64,000 nt of DNA from Hibiscus mutabilis (lineage: Eukaryota; Streptophyta; Magnoliopsida; Malvales; Malvaceae): the NCBI GenBank assembly GCA_019671005.1, contig CM033738.1:19494202-19558201 (forward strand). Reading direction: 5' to 3'. Positions 46,079 to 58,682 of the stretch are shown here, in pieces. The notes beneath the pieces are model-generated. The model searched no databases. It saw only the letters and a program-made list of their open reading frames with translations, and was not told the origin of the DNA. The number at the start of each line of letters is the position of its first letter. The stretch's first letter is position 1. A program made the position numbers and the translations under genes.

Positions 46079-46784
46079 TGTAGCGACTAAATATATCTGG
46101 ATATCCCACTTTTTCTTGAAAATTTGATTTTTGGGGGATTTTCTTAAAAATTCGTGTTTTTGAAATAAAGCTGGAGTCGCCACCTGTCACTTGGGTTAGG
46201 TAGACCGGACACCAAAAAATAACTAGAGATTTTTTTTTTGGGTTTAGGAGTCGGTTACGTGTGGGGAAGGGTTCACACCCACACCATGCCAAAACTTGGT
46301 ACCAAATCAATTCCCATTTTATTAATATCGGTTTTTGCGAGTTAAAGTGATGATTAAATGAAAATTTGGTTACGCATTGAATAAAGGAGCATCGCATTAA
46401 CATTTTATATCTCGGTATGCATTATAATAAGGTGAACCGTACCATACATTATACATAAAAACATTATACGACATTTTTCCAAAAGCAATTGCATAAGTAG
46501 ATTACATGATGTGATATAATGGCAAAGGGTCCGTATATACATACATATATAAAAATATAGTATACAATATGGCATAATACTATATATATTATAATATATA
46601 TGTAACGTATGCATATGCAAAGATTCAATGTAAAGGGGGCCAGACTTCGTAGAAGGGCCGATGCAAAACGGTGCAAAGAACTTCGATGAAGAAGGTTCGA
46701 TGCAAAGGGGGCTAGACTTCATGGATAAAAAAGGGCTGACCCATTTTAGAGTAAATGCAATCGAGAGGAATGTACATCTCAAAC
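46079..46784 (-). repeat. Start of an LTR of a third Ogre-like family (C), interrupted
   Basis: Starts TGTAGCGACTAAA, preceded by CTTAG. It carries the shared GGAGTCGCCACCTGTCACTT block and AGGAGTCGGTTACGTGTGGG. No primer site precedes it, so it is a 3' or solo LTR. It breaks at 46784, where copy A2 inserted. The rest presumably lies beyond the window. Confidence 0.65.
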
Positions 46785-48123
46785 TGTAGCGATGGCTTTT
46801 TCGCTAAAAAACGAGGTTTTCGACGTGTTTGTGATTTTTCAGATATAAAATATTTATTCCGTAGGGGCTTTTTTATTTTTTATTTAAAAAAAACCGCATT
46901 TTATTAAAAATTGGAGTCGCCACCGGCCACTTAGGTAGGCCGGACACCATAAAACCAGAGATTCAAAAAAACTTTGAGTTCGGGAGTCGGTTATGGATGG
47001 GGAAGGATTAGCACCCCCACACCGCCCAAAATTGGTACTTTAATAATTACCGCTTTATTAATATTAGATTTTCCGGATTAAAGTGATGATTAGTTTAAAA
47101 TTCGGTCATAATTGCGAATAAATTTTAAGGGCCTCGTTATCCGAGAGTAAACGCCCAACCACTATCACTACGCCTGATACTGGCCCCGTTTACGCTCGGA
47201 TAAAAGGGCACCGCATTGACAATTTATATCTCGATATGCAATATTAGTGGCAAAATATAAAACATGTCAAATAATTTAAATGCAATAAATATTAACATGA
47301 CAGAATACTAATCTAACATAAATAAAATACGTAATTAAAACACACATATACATATCAAGCTTAATAGTAGATAAAAACAAATTTAACATGTCACAATAAC
47401 AAGGCAGAAATAAATACGTGTGTAGACAAAAACATATATTTTAAGAAGACATACATATTAGAAATAAAACATATTTCAACATATATAGAACAATATATTA
47501 TACATAAAAAGAAGACACACTAACATGTAACCTAAAGGCCAAGAGAACATACAATACATACAAAAAAATACAAAACATGTTGTGTATGAGCCAACTAGAA
47601 CATAATAGGCGTAATACGAATAACCGAACAAATACATAAAGATACATAATCATCATAAACTTAACACACATATACATGTAAACATAAAAATACAAGGCAT
47701 ATACGAGGGATATATAATAAGGCAAAAGACTACATCAACATATACGATTATAATACGAACATGAATATTTACATGGAAACAGGACTGAAATGAAAAGAAA
47801 TAAACATCAGTGGCAGAAATTAAAGGACAATAATATGCAATTTAAGGACGAAAATGCAAACAGGACCGAACTTGAAAAGACTGAAACTGTAATTAGACCA
47901 AGGGACAGACCCGAAATGAAAAATTCAAAAACGCGGGATGGTTAAAGGGGTAATTTTACCATTTAAAAACTGATTCAATGTAATTTAAGGACTGGATTGC
48001 AAGATTTTGAAATATAAGGGGGACTGGAATTGTAATTATACCATGCGACGAGACAGAAACGAAAATATTGAAAACGCGGGAGGATTTATTACGTAATTTC
48101 CCCATTTCACGAAATAACAACGC

Positions 48124-48133
48124 TTATAAAAAC
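48124..48133 (+). promoter_or_regulatory. TATA-like box in 3' LTR of A2, antisense to coding
   Basis: TTATAAAAAC, then CTCTCTC at about 48201 and an ATG at 48229. Confidence 0.35.
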
Positions 48134-48881
48134 CCTCTTTTTTGGCCAGACTCAAATTTTTCCATTTCGATTCATTTTTCAGATTTTATAACAAGCCACT
48201 CTCTCTCGTTTCCTCTCAACTCTCCCTGATGAACCCAGAATCAGGCGGCCGACCGCTGTCTTCTCCGCCGCTGGCCGCCGCTAGCCGGCGCCGGCGAGCC
48301 CTAAAAAACACACCAAAATGAACCTCTCCTTACCCTCGACACGAATCCGAACTTGGATTCGGAGAAAAAACCTTTATTCGTCCTAGATCTAAGAAATACG
48401 AAGCGTAAAAAACCCCTTTTTTGTATTCAACCCAAAACGAAACCAAAAAAAGGACCTCCCACTCCTTTCAGTTCACCATGTTCGGCTTGGGAAAGCCGAA
48501 GAGGCTTATCACTGGTGAGGGGAGATCCACCGACGACGATGGTAACGACTTCTAACCCTCTCTTTTTTATTTACTATGTATAATTTTTTTGTATGCATGC
48601 AACAAAGTAAGAAAAGAGACGAGTATTTACCACTGAAGACTGTTTTTTGTATTTTTTCTTTCGATTACAACTTGGCTTGTTACAAAATGTTTGTTTCATA
48701 CATATATGCTTGTCTTTTGGTTTGGTACAAGTAATATAATATCTATTTTAGATCTGGACTGCTACTGACATAATATTTCTTTTCTTGTGTTCTGATGTGT
48801 CTGAGCGCGGTGGTTGGAGATCGGCATGGTGAAGCGTGGTGGCGGTGTGGGGGTTCTGTCTTCGGCCAGAGGTGTTCTCGG

Positions 48882-48907
48882 CCGTTAGATCAGATCTGAT
48901 CTAACGG
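48882..48907. repeat. Perfect 26-base palindrome in LTR
   Basis: Half-site CCGTTAGATCAGA read on both strands, centred on AGATCT. It belongs to a cluster of CCGTT(A/G)GATC inverted sites in this LTR. Confidence 0.75.
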
Positions 48908-49116
48908 TCGGGCTGGCTTGAAGGATGAACGGCCCAGATGAAGCCTCGATTGGTGAAACGGCTCCAGATCGTGACACGTGTGGCTCAGTAGTCGAGGTGT
49001 TATAGCGCGTGGGGCTTACGCACGCGTGGAATATCGAAGAGTCCGCGCGTGGCACTCGAACGGTCCAGACGTGTATTGTACGCGGCCAGCCAGATATTTT
49101 ATCCCTGCTTGATCAT

Positions 49117-49147
49117 GGCCGTTGGATCAGATCTTGATCCAACGGCC
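49117..49147. repeat. LTR hairpin, perfect 13-bp stem
   Basis: GGCCGTTGGATCA-GATCT-TGATCCAACGGCC. Confidence 0.75.
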
Positions 49148-49675
49148 CATAGTTATCTGCACCAAAATAATTAGAATTAAATAGGGTTTGGGCCAACCGG
49201 GCCTTGTAATAATATTAGACTTCAGATTTGTAATGGACTTGGACTATCAATTTATTCATTTGGGTTTAACATGTTTTTTTTTTGGATTTCATTTTATATT
49301 AGCCCAATAATAATAGCACCAGTTATAACAAAAATTAGTAATAATAATATACATACGATAATACATACGTATATACCTATGCAAACATTAATTAATATAA
49401 CATACTAGCATACGTACATATACAATAACATCTACACACATTATTCGTAAAAACAAATACGCTCGTACTAAATATAGATACATACGCGACACACATACAC
49501 CGTATTTAATACGTATACATACATAGTTTATAATATACATGCACACATATATTAATAACACTCATGCACATAATAAACATATAATATAATATAATACAAT
49601 GTATACATGCAATACTAATATACTATTAATTAAACTAATATGTATTTACAGACCAGATAAAAATTAGTGATTACA

Positions 49676-49688
49676 GTTGCCCCTCTTT
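49676..49688 (-). other. Polypurine tract of copy A2
   Basis: AAAGAGGGGCAAC on the minus strand immediately before the LTR, identical to copy A1. Confidence 0.8.
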
Positions 49689-49819
49689 GCTTGTTCTCAT
49701 GGAATGGGAACAAAGCAAAGATTCATAAGCACTCATTTTTATCAGACTTCCCTGTTTGTAGCTTTGGAAACACGTGTTCTTTTGGAACTCTCTGCTCTTC
49801 CTTAGCTGAATCTTCAGGC

Positions 49820-50665
49820 TCGTAAGTTCTTCCTATATAGAGCTTCGTCACTTTCTGATCTTGGAGCTACAGGCTCTTCTTATATAGAACCCTTCGCTCT
49901 GAAGCCTCGAGTTATGAGTCCCTCCTATATAGAACTTTCACTTCGAGACAGTAAAGCTTGGAGTCCTTCCTATATAGAACTCTTTGCCTTCAACGCTGGT
50001 TTCTCCTATATAAAACCTTTTGCATTGCTAATAGATTCTTCCGACTGGGAGTTCCTCCTATATAGAACTGCTAGTCTTCAAACCCTGGAGCCGTCAGTCC
50101 TTCCTATATAGAACTTTTGGCGTCTGAAATCTTGGAGCTACGGGTTCTTCCTATATAGAACCTTTCACTCTAAGACATTGAAGCTCGGAGCCTTTCCTAT
50201 ATAAGACTCTTCGCTTTCAAACACAACAAGATTTCCTATATAACCTTGTGTGTCATGGGTGAATTCCTTCGACTGGGAGTTCTTCCTATATAGAAATGCT
50301 AGTCTTCACCTTGGAGCCGTCGGTCCTTCTTATATAGAACTTTTGGTGTCTGAAATCTTGGAGCTACGGATTCTTCCTATATAGAATCTTTTACTCTAAG
50401 ACATTGAAGCTCGGAGCCCTTCCTATATAAGACTCTTCACTTTCAAACACAACAGGATTTCGTATATAACCTTGTGTGTCACGGGTGAATTCCTTCGACT
50501 GGGAGTTCTTCCTATATAGAACTGCTAGTCTTCACCCTGGAGCCGTCAGTCCTTCCTATATAGAACTTTCAGCTTCTGAAGCCTCGGAGCGGAGGATTCT
50601 TCCTATATAGAACCTCTCTCTGCAGGCGCTGGGAAACATAGGCCTTTTGTATGTAGAACCATTGT
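49820..50665. repeat. CCTATATAGAAC tandem array, copy A2
   Basis: Same array as in copy A1, about 18 units; the higher-order segment with GGGAGTTCTTCC recurs near 50048, 50275 and 50502. Unit order is partly different from A1. Confidence 0.85.
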
Positions 50666-51593
50666 CTTCACATTTGGGATTCACACCACGATGGCTATCG
50701 ATGTCTCTTTGAATCCACAGATACCTGTCTAAAATAAGACAAAATGCTATGACAGATGAATTGACATGCTCCTAATCCTAGTGATGTTTGACTATTCATG
50801 ATGCATGAGTGTCAATATCTTGGTGGGCTTGTTTTAGTCCTTATTCGATCTCGTTGTTCACTTTCTCCTTTTTTACGGGCGTCGATACCCCACTTCACTG
50901 TCAGGTTCAACCATTCCAACCTTTCTTTTTCTCCATTTACGACTTGGAATTCTAAAGTGCCCTTTCAGGTTTTCGCTTTAGAGAGTTTTTTTTAGGGGTG
51001 CCCTTCTGGGTTTTCACCCAAGAGATCTCTCTTATTATCTCGCATGCCTTCCTTGAATAGACAGGACGTACGCCATTGGTCATCCTATCCGGTTGTTTGA
51101 CGCTTTCCGCCTTTCCTATCAACAGCCGTTATGTAGGGAGCTAGAGGGCGGAGTTAACACCATTTTCTTTAATCACCTGCATTTTTAAAGTTAGATCACA
51201 GTAATGCTCAGAAATCTCTTGTTTTACTATAAGCCTATGTTAGCTTATTTGCAAGAAGGCAAGGAATGGATGCTCAAAAACATGATTTTCTAACGATTAA
51301 GGGCTTGGGATATCTTAAAAGAGGTATGACACACATGAGAAAGAAGAAAAGTTAAGTATGAAATACAAGATCCCTCATTATCTTCGACATGAATGATACA
51401 TGATCCTGTCAACCGGCGTAGAATTTTTTTGCCTGAAGCTTCCTCTTCATGATGTTCATGGGGGTACCCTTCTCTTCGGATATTCAACTTTTCAATTTAC
51501 CCGAGCTGCCCTTTACGGGTTTTCAACTCAGGTCCTCCCTCTGCTTCAAGACGCCCGGTTTCGGGTTTTCGCCCTGAGCTCTCCATTTTTTTT
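50666..51593. other. Non-coding 3' spacer of copy A2
   Basis: Counterpart of 2846-3791 with the same short CCCTTT/GGGTTTTC repeats. No maintained frame. Confidence 0.5.
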
Positions 51594-52680
51594 TCAAAGA
51601 TAGTATTTCTTAACGGCATCAGAATTTACAGGGTTTTTCAGCTCGTCTCCATCCATTTCTGTTAGGATTAGGGCTCCTCCTGAGAAGGCCTTTTTTACCA
51701 CGTACGGCCCTTCCCAGTTAGACATCCACTTTCCTCGAGAATCTTTCTGAATTGGGAGGATTTTCTTGAGCACCAGATCCCCTTATTTGAATTCTCTTGG
51801 GCGCACCTTTTTGTTGTATGCATGCATCATCCGTTTTTGGTACATCTGACCATAACAAATGGCCTTTAGTCTCTTTTCATCAATGAGATTTAGCTGGTCG
51901 AGTCTGGCCTGCACCCATTCGGCTTCTTCTAATTTTACTTCGTTTAAGATCCGAAGAGACGGGATCTCTACCTCGATGGGGAGTACTGCTTCGGTACCAT
52001 ACACCAAGGAGTAGGGTGTTGCCCCCGTTGATGTGCGAACGGACGTCCTATAGGCAAAAAGGGCAAATGGCAACTTCTTATGCCAATCCTTGTAGGTATC
52101 CGTCGTCTTTGCTATGATCTTCTTTATGTTCTTATTTGCTGCTTCCACTGCCCCATTCATTTTAGGGCGATGGACTGTGGAATTATGGTGTGTTATCTTG
52201 AATTGAGTGCACACGTCCGTCATCATTTTGTTATTCAGATTGGAAGCGTTGTCGGTGATGACCCTTTCTGGCAATCCATATCGACAAATAATCTTCTTCT
52301 TTAAGAACTTACATACTGTAGTCCTTGTGATGTTGGCGTAAGACGCTGCCTCTACCCATTTAGTGAAATAGTCTATGGTGACCAGAATGAAACGGTGTCC
52401 ATTGGAAGCTTTCGGATGAATCTGCCCGATGACGTCCATGCCCCACGCCGCGAAAGGCCACGAAGAATTCATGGTGTGTAAAGGCGATGGGGGTGCGTGA
52501 ATTTTGTCAACGTAGATTTGGCATTTGTGGTATTTTCTGGCATAATCGATGAATCTCCCTCCATGGTCAACCAGAAATAACCATATCTCATAATTTTTCG
52601 GGCTATAGACAGCCCGTTGGAGTGCGTTCCACAAAGCCCGTCATGTACTTCGGCTAAAATCTCCTTCGCCTCCCGGGCAT
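51594..52680 (-). pseudogene. Integrase (copy A2)
   Basis: Most of the domain is in one frame (52634 down to 51783). Catalytic Asp lies in WGMDVIG (residue 67 of this frame), the second Asp in ITDNAS (128) and Glu in GAVEAANK (164), so the DDE triad is complete. Two breaks: a missing base near 52550 puts the zinc finger (EVHDGLCGTHSNG) in the RT frame, and a TAA at 51783 replaces a Glu codon after REFK, cutting off the GPY/F-like C-terminus (GKWMSNWEGPYVVKK-type, 51594-51780). Confidence 0.9.
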
Positions 52681-54724
52681 CCACACATCTCAGCAAAGTC
52701 TGATCATGATTTATCCTATATAGGATCTCCCCATCTAGGACATATCTTGTTGCCATTTTTCTGAGTGTCTTTTTGTCATTGTCGTTTGCCCCTTCTGGAC
52801 ACTTTCGAAGCTTGACATATTGCAAGATGTCATAGTACCATGGGTTTCCATCAATCTCTTCCTGTACATTACAACAATGAGCAGGCCTTTCAAACGTCTG
52901 CATCTCAATGGGCTTCATTTCTGCCCCGGTGTTTGTTTTAAACATGGATGCCAAGGCGTCTGCCATCTGATTTTCTTCTCGGGGCAGGTAATTGAAGCTG
53001 ACCTTTTCAAACTCTTTGGTGAGCTCTTGGATCAATTCGTAATACTTGACCAACTTCGGGTCCCTGGTTTTCCATTCCCCGCGCAATTGGTAAATTACTA
53101 AGGATGAATCTCCGAATACTCGAAGTTCCTTAATCTTTCTCTCAATAGCTGAGTTCAGTCCCATAACGCAAGCTTCGTATTCAGCTATATTGTTAGTGCA
53201 GAAGAATTCCAATCTGCTAGTGAAAGGATAATAGACGTCCTCAGGAGAAATTAGCACTGCTCCTATCCCATGTCCGAGGGCGTTAGAGGCTCCATCGAAG
53301 TAAAGTTTCCATGATTTATCATCTGAAACCTCTTCCTCGGTTGTAATGCACATCAAGTCTTCGTCTGGAAAATTAAAGTTCAACGCCTCATAGTCGTCTG
53401 AAGCACGACTAGCTAGGAAATCTGCTACGACACTCCCCTTTACGGCTTTCTGGTTAACGTATACGATATCGAATTCGGATAAGAGCATCTGCCATCGGGC
53501 CATCCTTCCTGTTAGTGCTGGCGCTTCCATTAAGAACTTCAATGGGTCTAGCTTGGATATCAACCAAGTAGTATGGTACAACATATACTGTCTAAGCCGC
53601 TTGGTAGCCCAAACTAGAGTACAACACAGCTTCTGCACTGGTGGGTATCGCGTTTCGCAATCATTGAATTTCCTGCTTAGGTAATAGATGGCTTGCTCCT
53701 TTTTTCTTGACTCATCGTGTTGCCCCAATACGCATCCCATTGAATTCTCAAAAACAGTCAGGTAGAGAATTAATGGTCGATCTGGTACTGGTGCGACTAG
53801 AATTGGAGCATTTGTCAGGTACTTTTTGATCTTTTCTAGGGCTCTTTGACATTCCTCATCCCACACGCCAGGATTATTCTTTCTAAGAAGTCTGAAGACC
53901 GGGTCACATCGGTCGGTTAATTGGGAAATGAAACGAGAGATATAATTCAGCCTCCCCAGGAAACCGCGAACTTCCTTCTGAATGTGGGGTGGTGAGAGAT
54001 CCTGGATGGCCTTCACTTTATCTAGATCGATCTCAATCCCTCTTCGACTTACCACGAACCCTAGGAGTTTTCCAGAAGTAACGATGAAGGTACACTTGGC
54101 AGGATTGAGCCTCAGCTGGTACTTCCGTAGTCTTTGGAATAGTTTTCTCAAGTTCTGTAGGTGCTCTTCCTCTGTTCGGGATTTGGCAATCATGTCGTCC
54201 ACATATACTTCTATTTCTTTGTGCATCATGTCATGGAAAAGAGTCACCATTGCTCTTTGGTATGTTGCCCCTGCGTTCTTTAGCCCAAACGGCATCACTC
54301 GATAACAAAAAGTGCCCCACATGGTTATGAACGTAGTTTTCTCCATGTCGTTAGGGTCCATCTTTATCTGGTTGTACCCTGAGAAGCCGTCCATGAATGA
54401 AAACCATGAATGCCCTGCAGTGTTGTCAACCAGCGTGTCAATATGTGGTAAGGGGAAGTTGTCTTTAGGGCTGGCTCGGTTTAGATCCCTATAATCTACA
54501 CACATACGAACTTTCCCGTCTTTCTTTGGTACCGGTACAATGTTTGCAACCCATTCGGGGTATTTGGCTACCTCCAAGAAACCGGCATCAAACTGTTTTT
54601 TCACTTCTTCTCGAATTTTTAACAACATATCTGGTCTCATTCTCTGAAGTTTTTGCTGTATTGGTTTGCACTCCGATTTTGTTGGCAATTTGTGCACCAC
54701 TATGTCGGTATTCAACCCTGGCAT
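52550..54724 (-). CDS. RT, RNase H and archaeal-type RNase H (copy A2), open frame
   Basis: A 751-residue open frame starting MPGLNTDIVVHKLPTK. RT: DYRDLN near residue 80, catalytic Asp in FMDGFSGYNQI (112), YVDD at 174-177. The Ty3-type RNase H runs from about 335 to 470 (PLILYLTVFENSMGCVLGQ). The extra archaeal-type RNase H runs from about 505 to 640, with YFDGAS, AEYEAC, VFGDSS and NQMADAL. The integrase zinc finger begins at the C-terminus before a frameshift. The MPG start is the first Met after a TAG shortly upstream (54752) and is probably not the natural start; the real exon begins at 55040. RT and RNase H activities could in principle be intact. Confidence 0.9.
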
Positions 54725-55040
54725 ATCTTGATAAGTCCAGGCGAAGACATCCTAAAATTCCTGAAGTAGGGTTATCAGTTCGTGCTTGGTTTTTGAGGAA
54801 ATCGTCGTTCCTACTTTTATTTCTTTTCTCTCTTCTTCAGTCCCCAAGTTTACAATTTCTATTTCTTCTTGTTGGGGCATGATCTGCCTTTCTTCGTTGG
54901 CCACCATTCTCTTCAACTCTTCCGGGACCTCACCTTCTATCTCGTCATATCCTTCCTCAATTCCTTCTGAGACCTCAGGGCATTCAAAATTCACTCTAGG
55001 ATTGGATCCGGTATCATTCATATCGTCAATCATGAGCGAC
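54725..55040 (-). pseudogene. Start of the pol exon downstream of the intron (copy A2)
   Basis: An acidic linker (EGYDEIEGEVPEELK) leading to EF-stop-DVFAWTYQ. The TAG at 54752 replaces the Lys codon present in A1. It follows the 3' splice site at 55041. Confidence 0.6.
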
Positions 55041-55248
55041 CTGCATTAAATGAGAATTAATTGTATTGGGAAGGAGACGGCTTTATATGAAGGGAATGAA
55101 CATGAAGAATGCATGAATGAAATAAATGAAACTTTGGTCATTTTAGGAAAGTGGGGATATTTTCATTTCAATCAAAAAGTTAACATAGGTGCCCCATACA
55201 AGAGATCCCCATTGTTTACGGGCAAAAACAAAAGGTTGATTCGGAGCA
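55041..55248 (-). other. Probable intron between protease and RT (copy A2)
   Basis: Ends TTTAATGCAG on the minus strand, identical to copy A1. The gag-pro frame stops at 55249 just upstream. Donor not resolved. Confidence 0.55.
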
Positions 55249-56555
55249 TTACTCATATCTATTCCTAAAAACTACAGGTAGATCAATGCAGCTCCAATTA
55301 TCGAGTGTTTCCCCGGGACGGCAGGGGCGGATGTTGGTCAACATTTTGCTGCCTCGGTCTTTTCCAGCTATCATGTTGATGTACATCCCTTCAAATGATT
55401 CATTGAGTATTTCCTCCTGGTTGAGTACTTCATTTTCCTTAATTGCTTCTTCAACCTCTTGACCTGGCTGGTAGAATCCTCCGGAGACAAAAGTGGTTTT
55501 TAAACTAGGAAAGGACATTGGTCTCCACGGAATGTCTTCTCCTTTGAATCTGGCTTTTCTTTGCTCTTCCTTTCTTTTGTATTCCTCTTTTCTCTGTTGG
55601 ACACTTGGTTGGTAACCCAGCCCAAAACGATCCTTCTTGGTTATCATATTCTTGGCTCTTAGGTTTCCTTGTAATTTCTTCCCCAGCCTTTTTCCTACTT
55701 TGGCTCCTCGGCCTAAAGTTTCTGCGACGGTCATCTTGGTACAATTAGATAACCTGGGGTAAGGGGATCCGACTTCCCTCTGAAACAAACGTGGCATTCA
55801 CTAGTTCCAATGCTCGGAACGAGCATTCTGCAACATCTTCATCATTTTGAATGTAGGGGGCGTCTGATGTCACGGAAGCAACAATCTCCTGCTCAGCCTC
55901 TACTGTTACCAATTTACCTTCGACTACAAATTTTAATTTCTGATGCAACGATGAGGGAACAACTCCTGCGGAGTGGATCCATGGTCTTCCCAATAGGCAG
56001 CTGTAAGATGGTTTTATGTCCATCACCATAAAATCGATCACATATTCAGTCGGTCCGATCAATAGGGGCACCTCAATTTTCCCCATTGTTCCTCTTTGCG
56101 TACATCGAAGGCTCTTACCGAATTGTGGCAGGGCTTTAGGTGAGAACCATCTATTGGCAGTTTTTGCAGGGTCACCATAGGCAAGACGTTCAATGCTGAC
56201 CCGTTGTCGATCAGTATGCCCGGTACTACATACCCTTTGCAGTGGGTAGTGATGTTAAGGGCTTTGGTGGACCCCATTCCTCCCTCAGGGATCTCATCAT
56301 CACTAAACGTTATATGATTATAGGTAGTGATATGCCCCACTATCATGTCCAGATTTGTCACAGAAATGTCCTGGGCACAAAAGTTTGATTTAGCACTTTT
56401 AATAGCGTCTCCCGGTGTTTTTCTGAACTCAAGAGTAATTCCAGTACTGTGATCCTGGCCGGTTGCTTTCGTAGTTGTTCCACTACGTTGTACTCGCTAT
56501 GTCTTAAGAACTTCAAAAATTCTTTGGCCTGGGCCTCAGTTACCGGCTCATTCAT
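55249..56555 (-). pseudogene. Aspartic protease part of gag-pro (copy A2)
   Basis: Active-site segment ILIDNGSALNVLP, then FMVMDIKPSYSCLLGRPWIH, and a basic C-terminal extension ending IDLPVVFRNRYE. Frameshifts near 56360 (a missing base before FL), 56090 (RKEEQW) and 55770 split it. It begins just after the shared UAG at 56583. Confidence 0.85.
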
Positions 56556-56582
56556 CTTTGGGGGAGGTTCTTCTCCAAATAT

Positions 56583-58682
56583 CTACGTGGGGCTAACTGC
56601 TGTATTCTTTCCTTTATCCTTTTCAGCTGCTTTCAAAGCCTCGGAGGAATAACATCTACCGCTCCTTGTGAAATGGCCGGCCTCACCAACGTTTACATCG
56701 CTCTGGCTTTGTTGGTCCTTTAGCATAGGATCTTTTACTTGACCATGTTCTAGTTTTTCTGGCGTGGTCACATTTACAACATAATTCCAAGGGGTTTGCC
56801 GCATATCTTTGAATGGGAATGGGGATGGTGCTGAAATGATGATCCTGGGACTTATCTTGCTGGTTTCTCCTTGGGAGGCACCTGCATTCCCTGGCCTGGG
56901 AGAGATGATAAAAGGTCTATCCTTCCCGTATTTAGATTTGGGGCTATCCGTCATGTGTACGTCCGACCCTTTCTTCCCCATAGGCTCCTCGAAGAATTCT
57001 ATTTGTTTTTCATTCATTAATTGTTGTACTAATCTCTTGAACTCATCGCACTCTTGGATATCATGTCCTTCAGTCTGGTGGAATTCGTAATACACTCCAC
57101 ATCCCTTCTGCCATGTCATCATGCCTTTGTCGATCACGCGGGCCATGCATTACTGTTGAAATACCCACCGTAAAGGAGATTTGATTTCTGACACATCATC
57201 CTTAATCCTCCTGGTAAAGTATTCTTCAATAACATTTACTCCTTTGCTCCTATGATTAGGCAGCGGGTTATTGGCTACACTCGGTTCTTCAAACTTCAAT
57301 ATCCCAGAATCGATTAAATTCTGCACAAGTTTTTTGAAAGCAAGGTAGTTCTCGGTGGGATGTCCAGGGGTACCGCCGTGATAGTCGCAATGCGCGTTCG
57401 GGTTATACCAAGAAGGGAAGGGCGGATTGACAGGAGTAACGATGTATGGACGGACCAGGTCTGCTTCGTACAACTGGGAATAAAGTTCTGAGTACGAAAC
57501 GGGTAGGGGAGTGAAAGTTCTTCTCTCTTTTTCTTTTCTAGAGATTCTCTCATCTCTTTGATTCGAGTGTTGTGTTTTTCCCACAGGTGCTTGTGGCTGT
57601 GAGACTGTGAAGTTCTTCGGGGTGGTATAAGTGTTGGTGGCGTTTACTTCATTCCTCTTGCTATACTTCCGAGACTCTTCCCCGCCATTAATCCTACCAC
57701 TCTTAATTGCCAATTCAAGGGACTCCCCAGTCCTGATTAAGTCAGCAAAGCACTGTGTTGTATTATTAATGAGGCGATCAAAGAGTGCCCCTTTCAGAGT
57801 ATTAACAAATAATGGCGTAATTTCATGTTTCGGGAGGGGTGGCTGAATTTGGGCAGCCACTTCTCGCCACCTTTGGGCGTATTGCCGTAGACTTTCGTTG
57901 GACTTCTGCCCCATATTTTCCAACATAATTCTACTGGGGGTCATATCTGTTACATGCTTATATTGCTCAGTAAATGCTCTTGACAGATCTTTCCATGTCT
58001 TCACATTTGCCTTGCTCAGCTGGGTGTACCACCGTAACGCCGCTCAAGTTAGGCTGTCCTGGAAACAATGGATCAGTAGTTTTTCGTCCTTAAGGTAGGC
58101 CGCCATCTTTCGACAGTACATTGTTATGTGTGCAGAAGGACACGTGGTTCCATCGTATTTGTCGAACTCTGGCATTTTAAATTTTGGCGGTAGGACAAGA
58201 TCAGACACCAGACTTAAGTCGCTAGCGTCATTTCCGGATTTTTCTATAGATTGTAACGTTTTGAATTTTTCCTCCATGAGGCGAAACCTTTCCTCCCACT
58301 TTTTCTCTACCTCGGTCCTGATCCTTTCAACCATGTTCAGGACTGGCACCTCTTCTTCATAGAGTGCTTCAGCGTCGAGGGGTTGAGTTTCAGGTACTCC
58401 GATTTGAAAGCTAGATGACATTCCTGCAGGGTCGATATACACCTTTCTAGCCGGGTTTGGTGCAGTTGGTTGAACCTTGTAGTGAACTGGGGTATTCTCT
58501 GGTTCTTGAACGGTTTCTCCTTCCACTCTTTTTCCAAGACTCTTAGCCAACAATGCGGTTATGTCGGATACTATAGATGCTTGCGACTGCACAATCTGAT
58601 AACTGAAGCTTCTTTGAGCCTCTTCAAGTCTTGTCTCGAGCTCTTTTTGCCCTTTTTCTAGACTGATTATCCTGTCTTCCAT
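56583..58682 (-). pseudogene. Gag polyprotein (copy A2)
   Basis: Starts at the ATG at 58682 (MEDRIISLEKGQKELETRL). Gag core PPKFKMPEFDKYDGTTCP and AYLKDEKLLIHCFQDSLT, then a TGA at 58044 replacing the Gly codon of A1. It continues MKTWKDLSRAFTEQYKHVTD, zinc-knuckle-like HCDYHGGTPGHPTENYLAFK and the second Cys/His cluster (VYYEFHQTEGHDIQECDEF), with a TAA at 57150. These stops are private to this copy. The terminal UAG at 56583-56585 is shared with A1. Confidence 0.88.

Larger units (their letters stand above)
46785..49675 (-). repeat. 3' LTR of copy A2, complete (2891 bp)
   Basis: TGTAGCGATGG ... GTGATTACA, followed inside by the purine tract. Contains the U5-type hairpin (46923-46943), long hairpin (47137-47203), TATA-like block (48124-48133), GGGA-loop hairpin (48481-48500), the perfect palindrome (48882-48907) and the 13-bp-stem hairpin (49117-49147). 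Confidence 0.9.
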
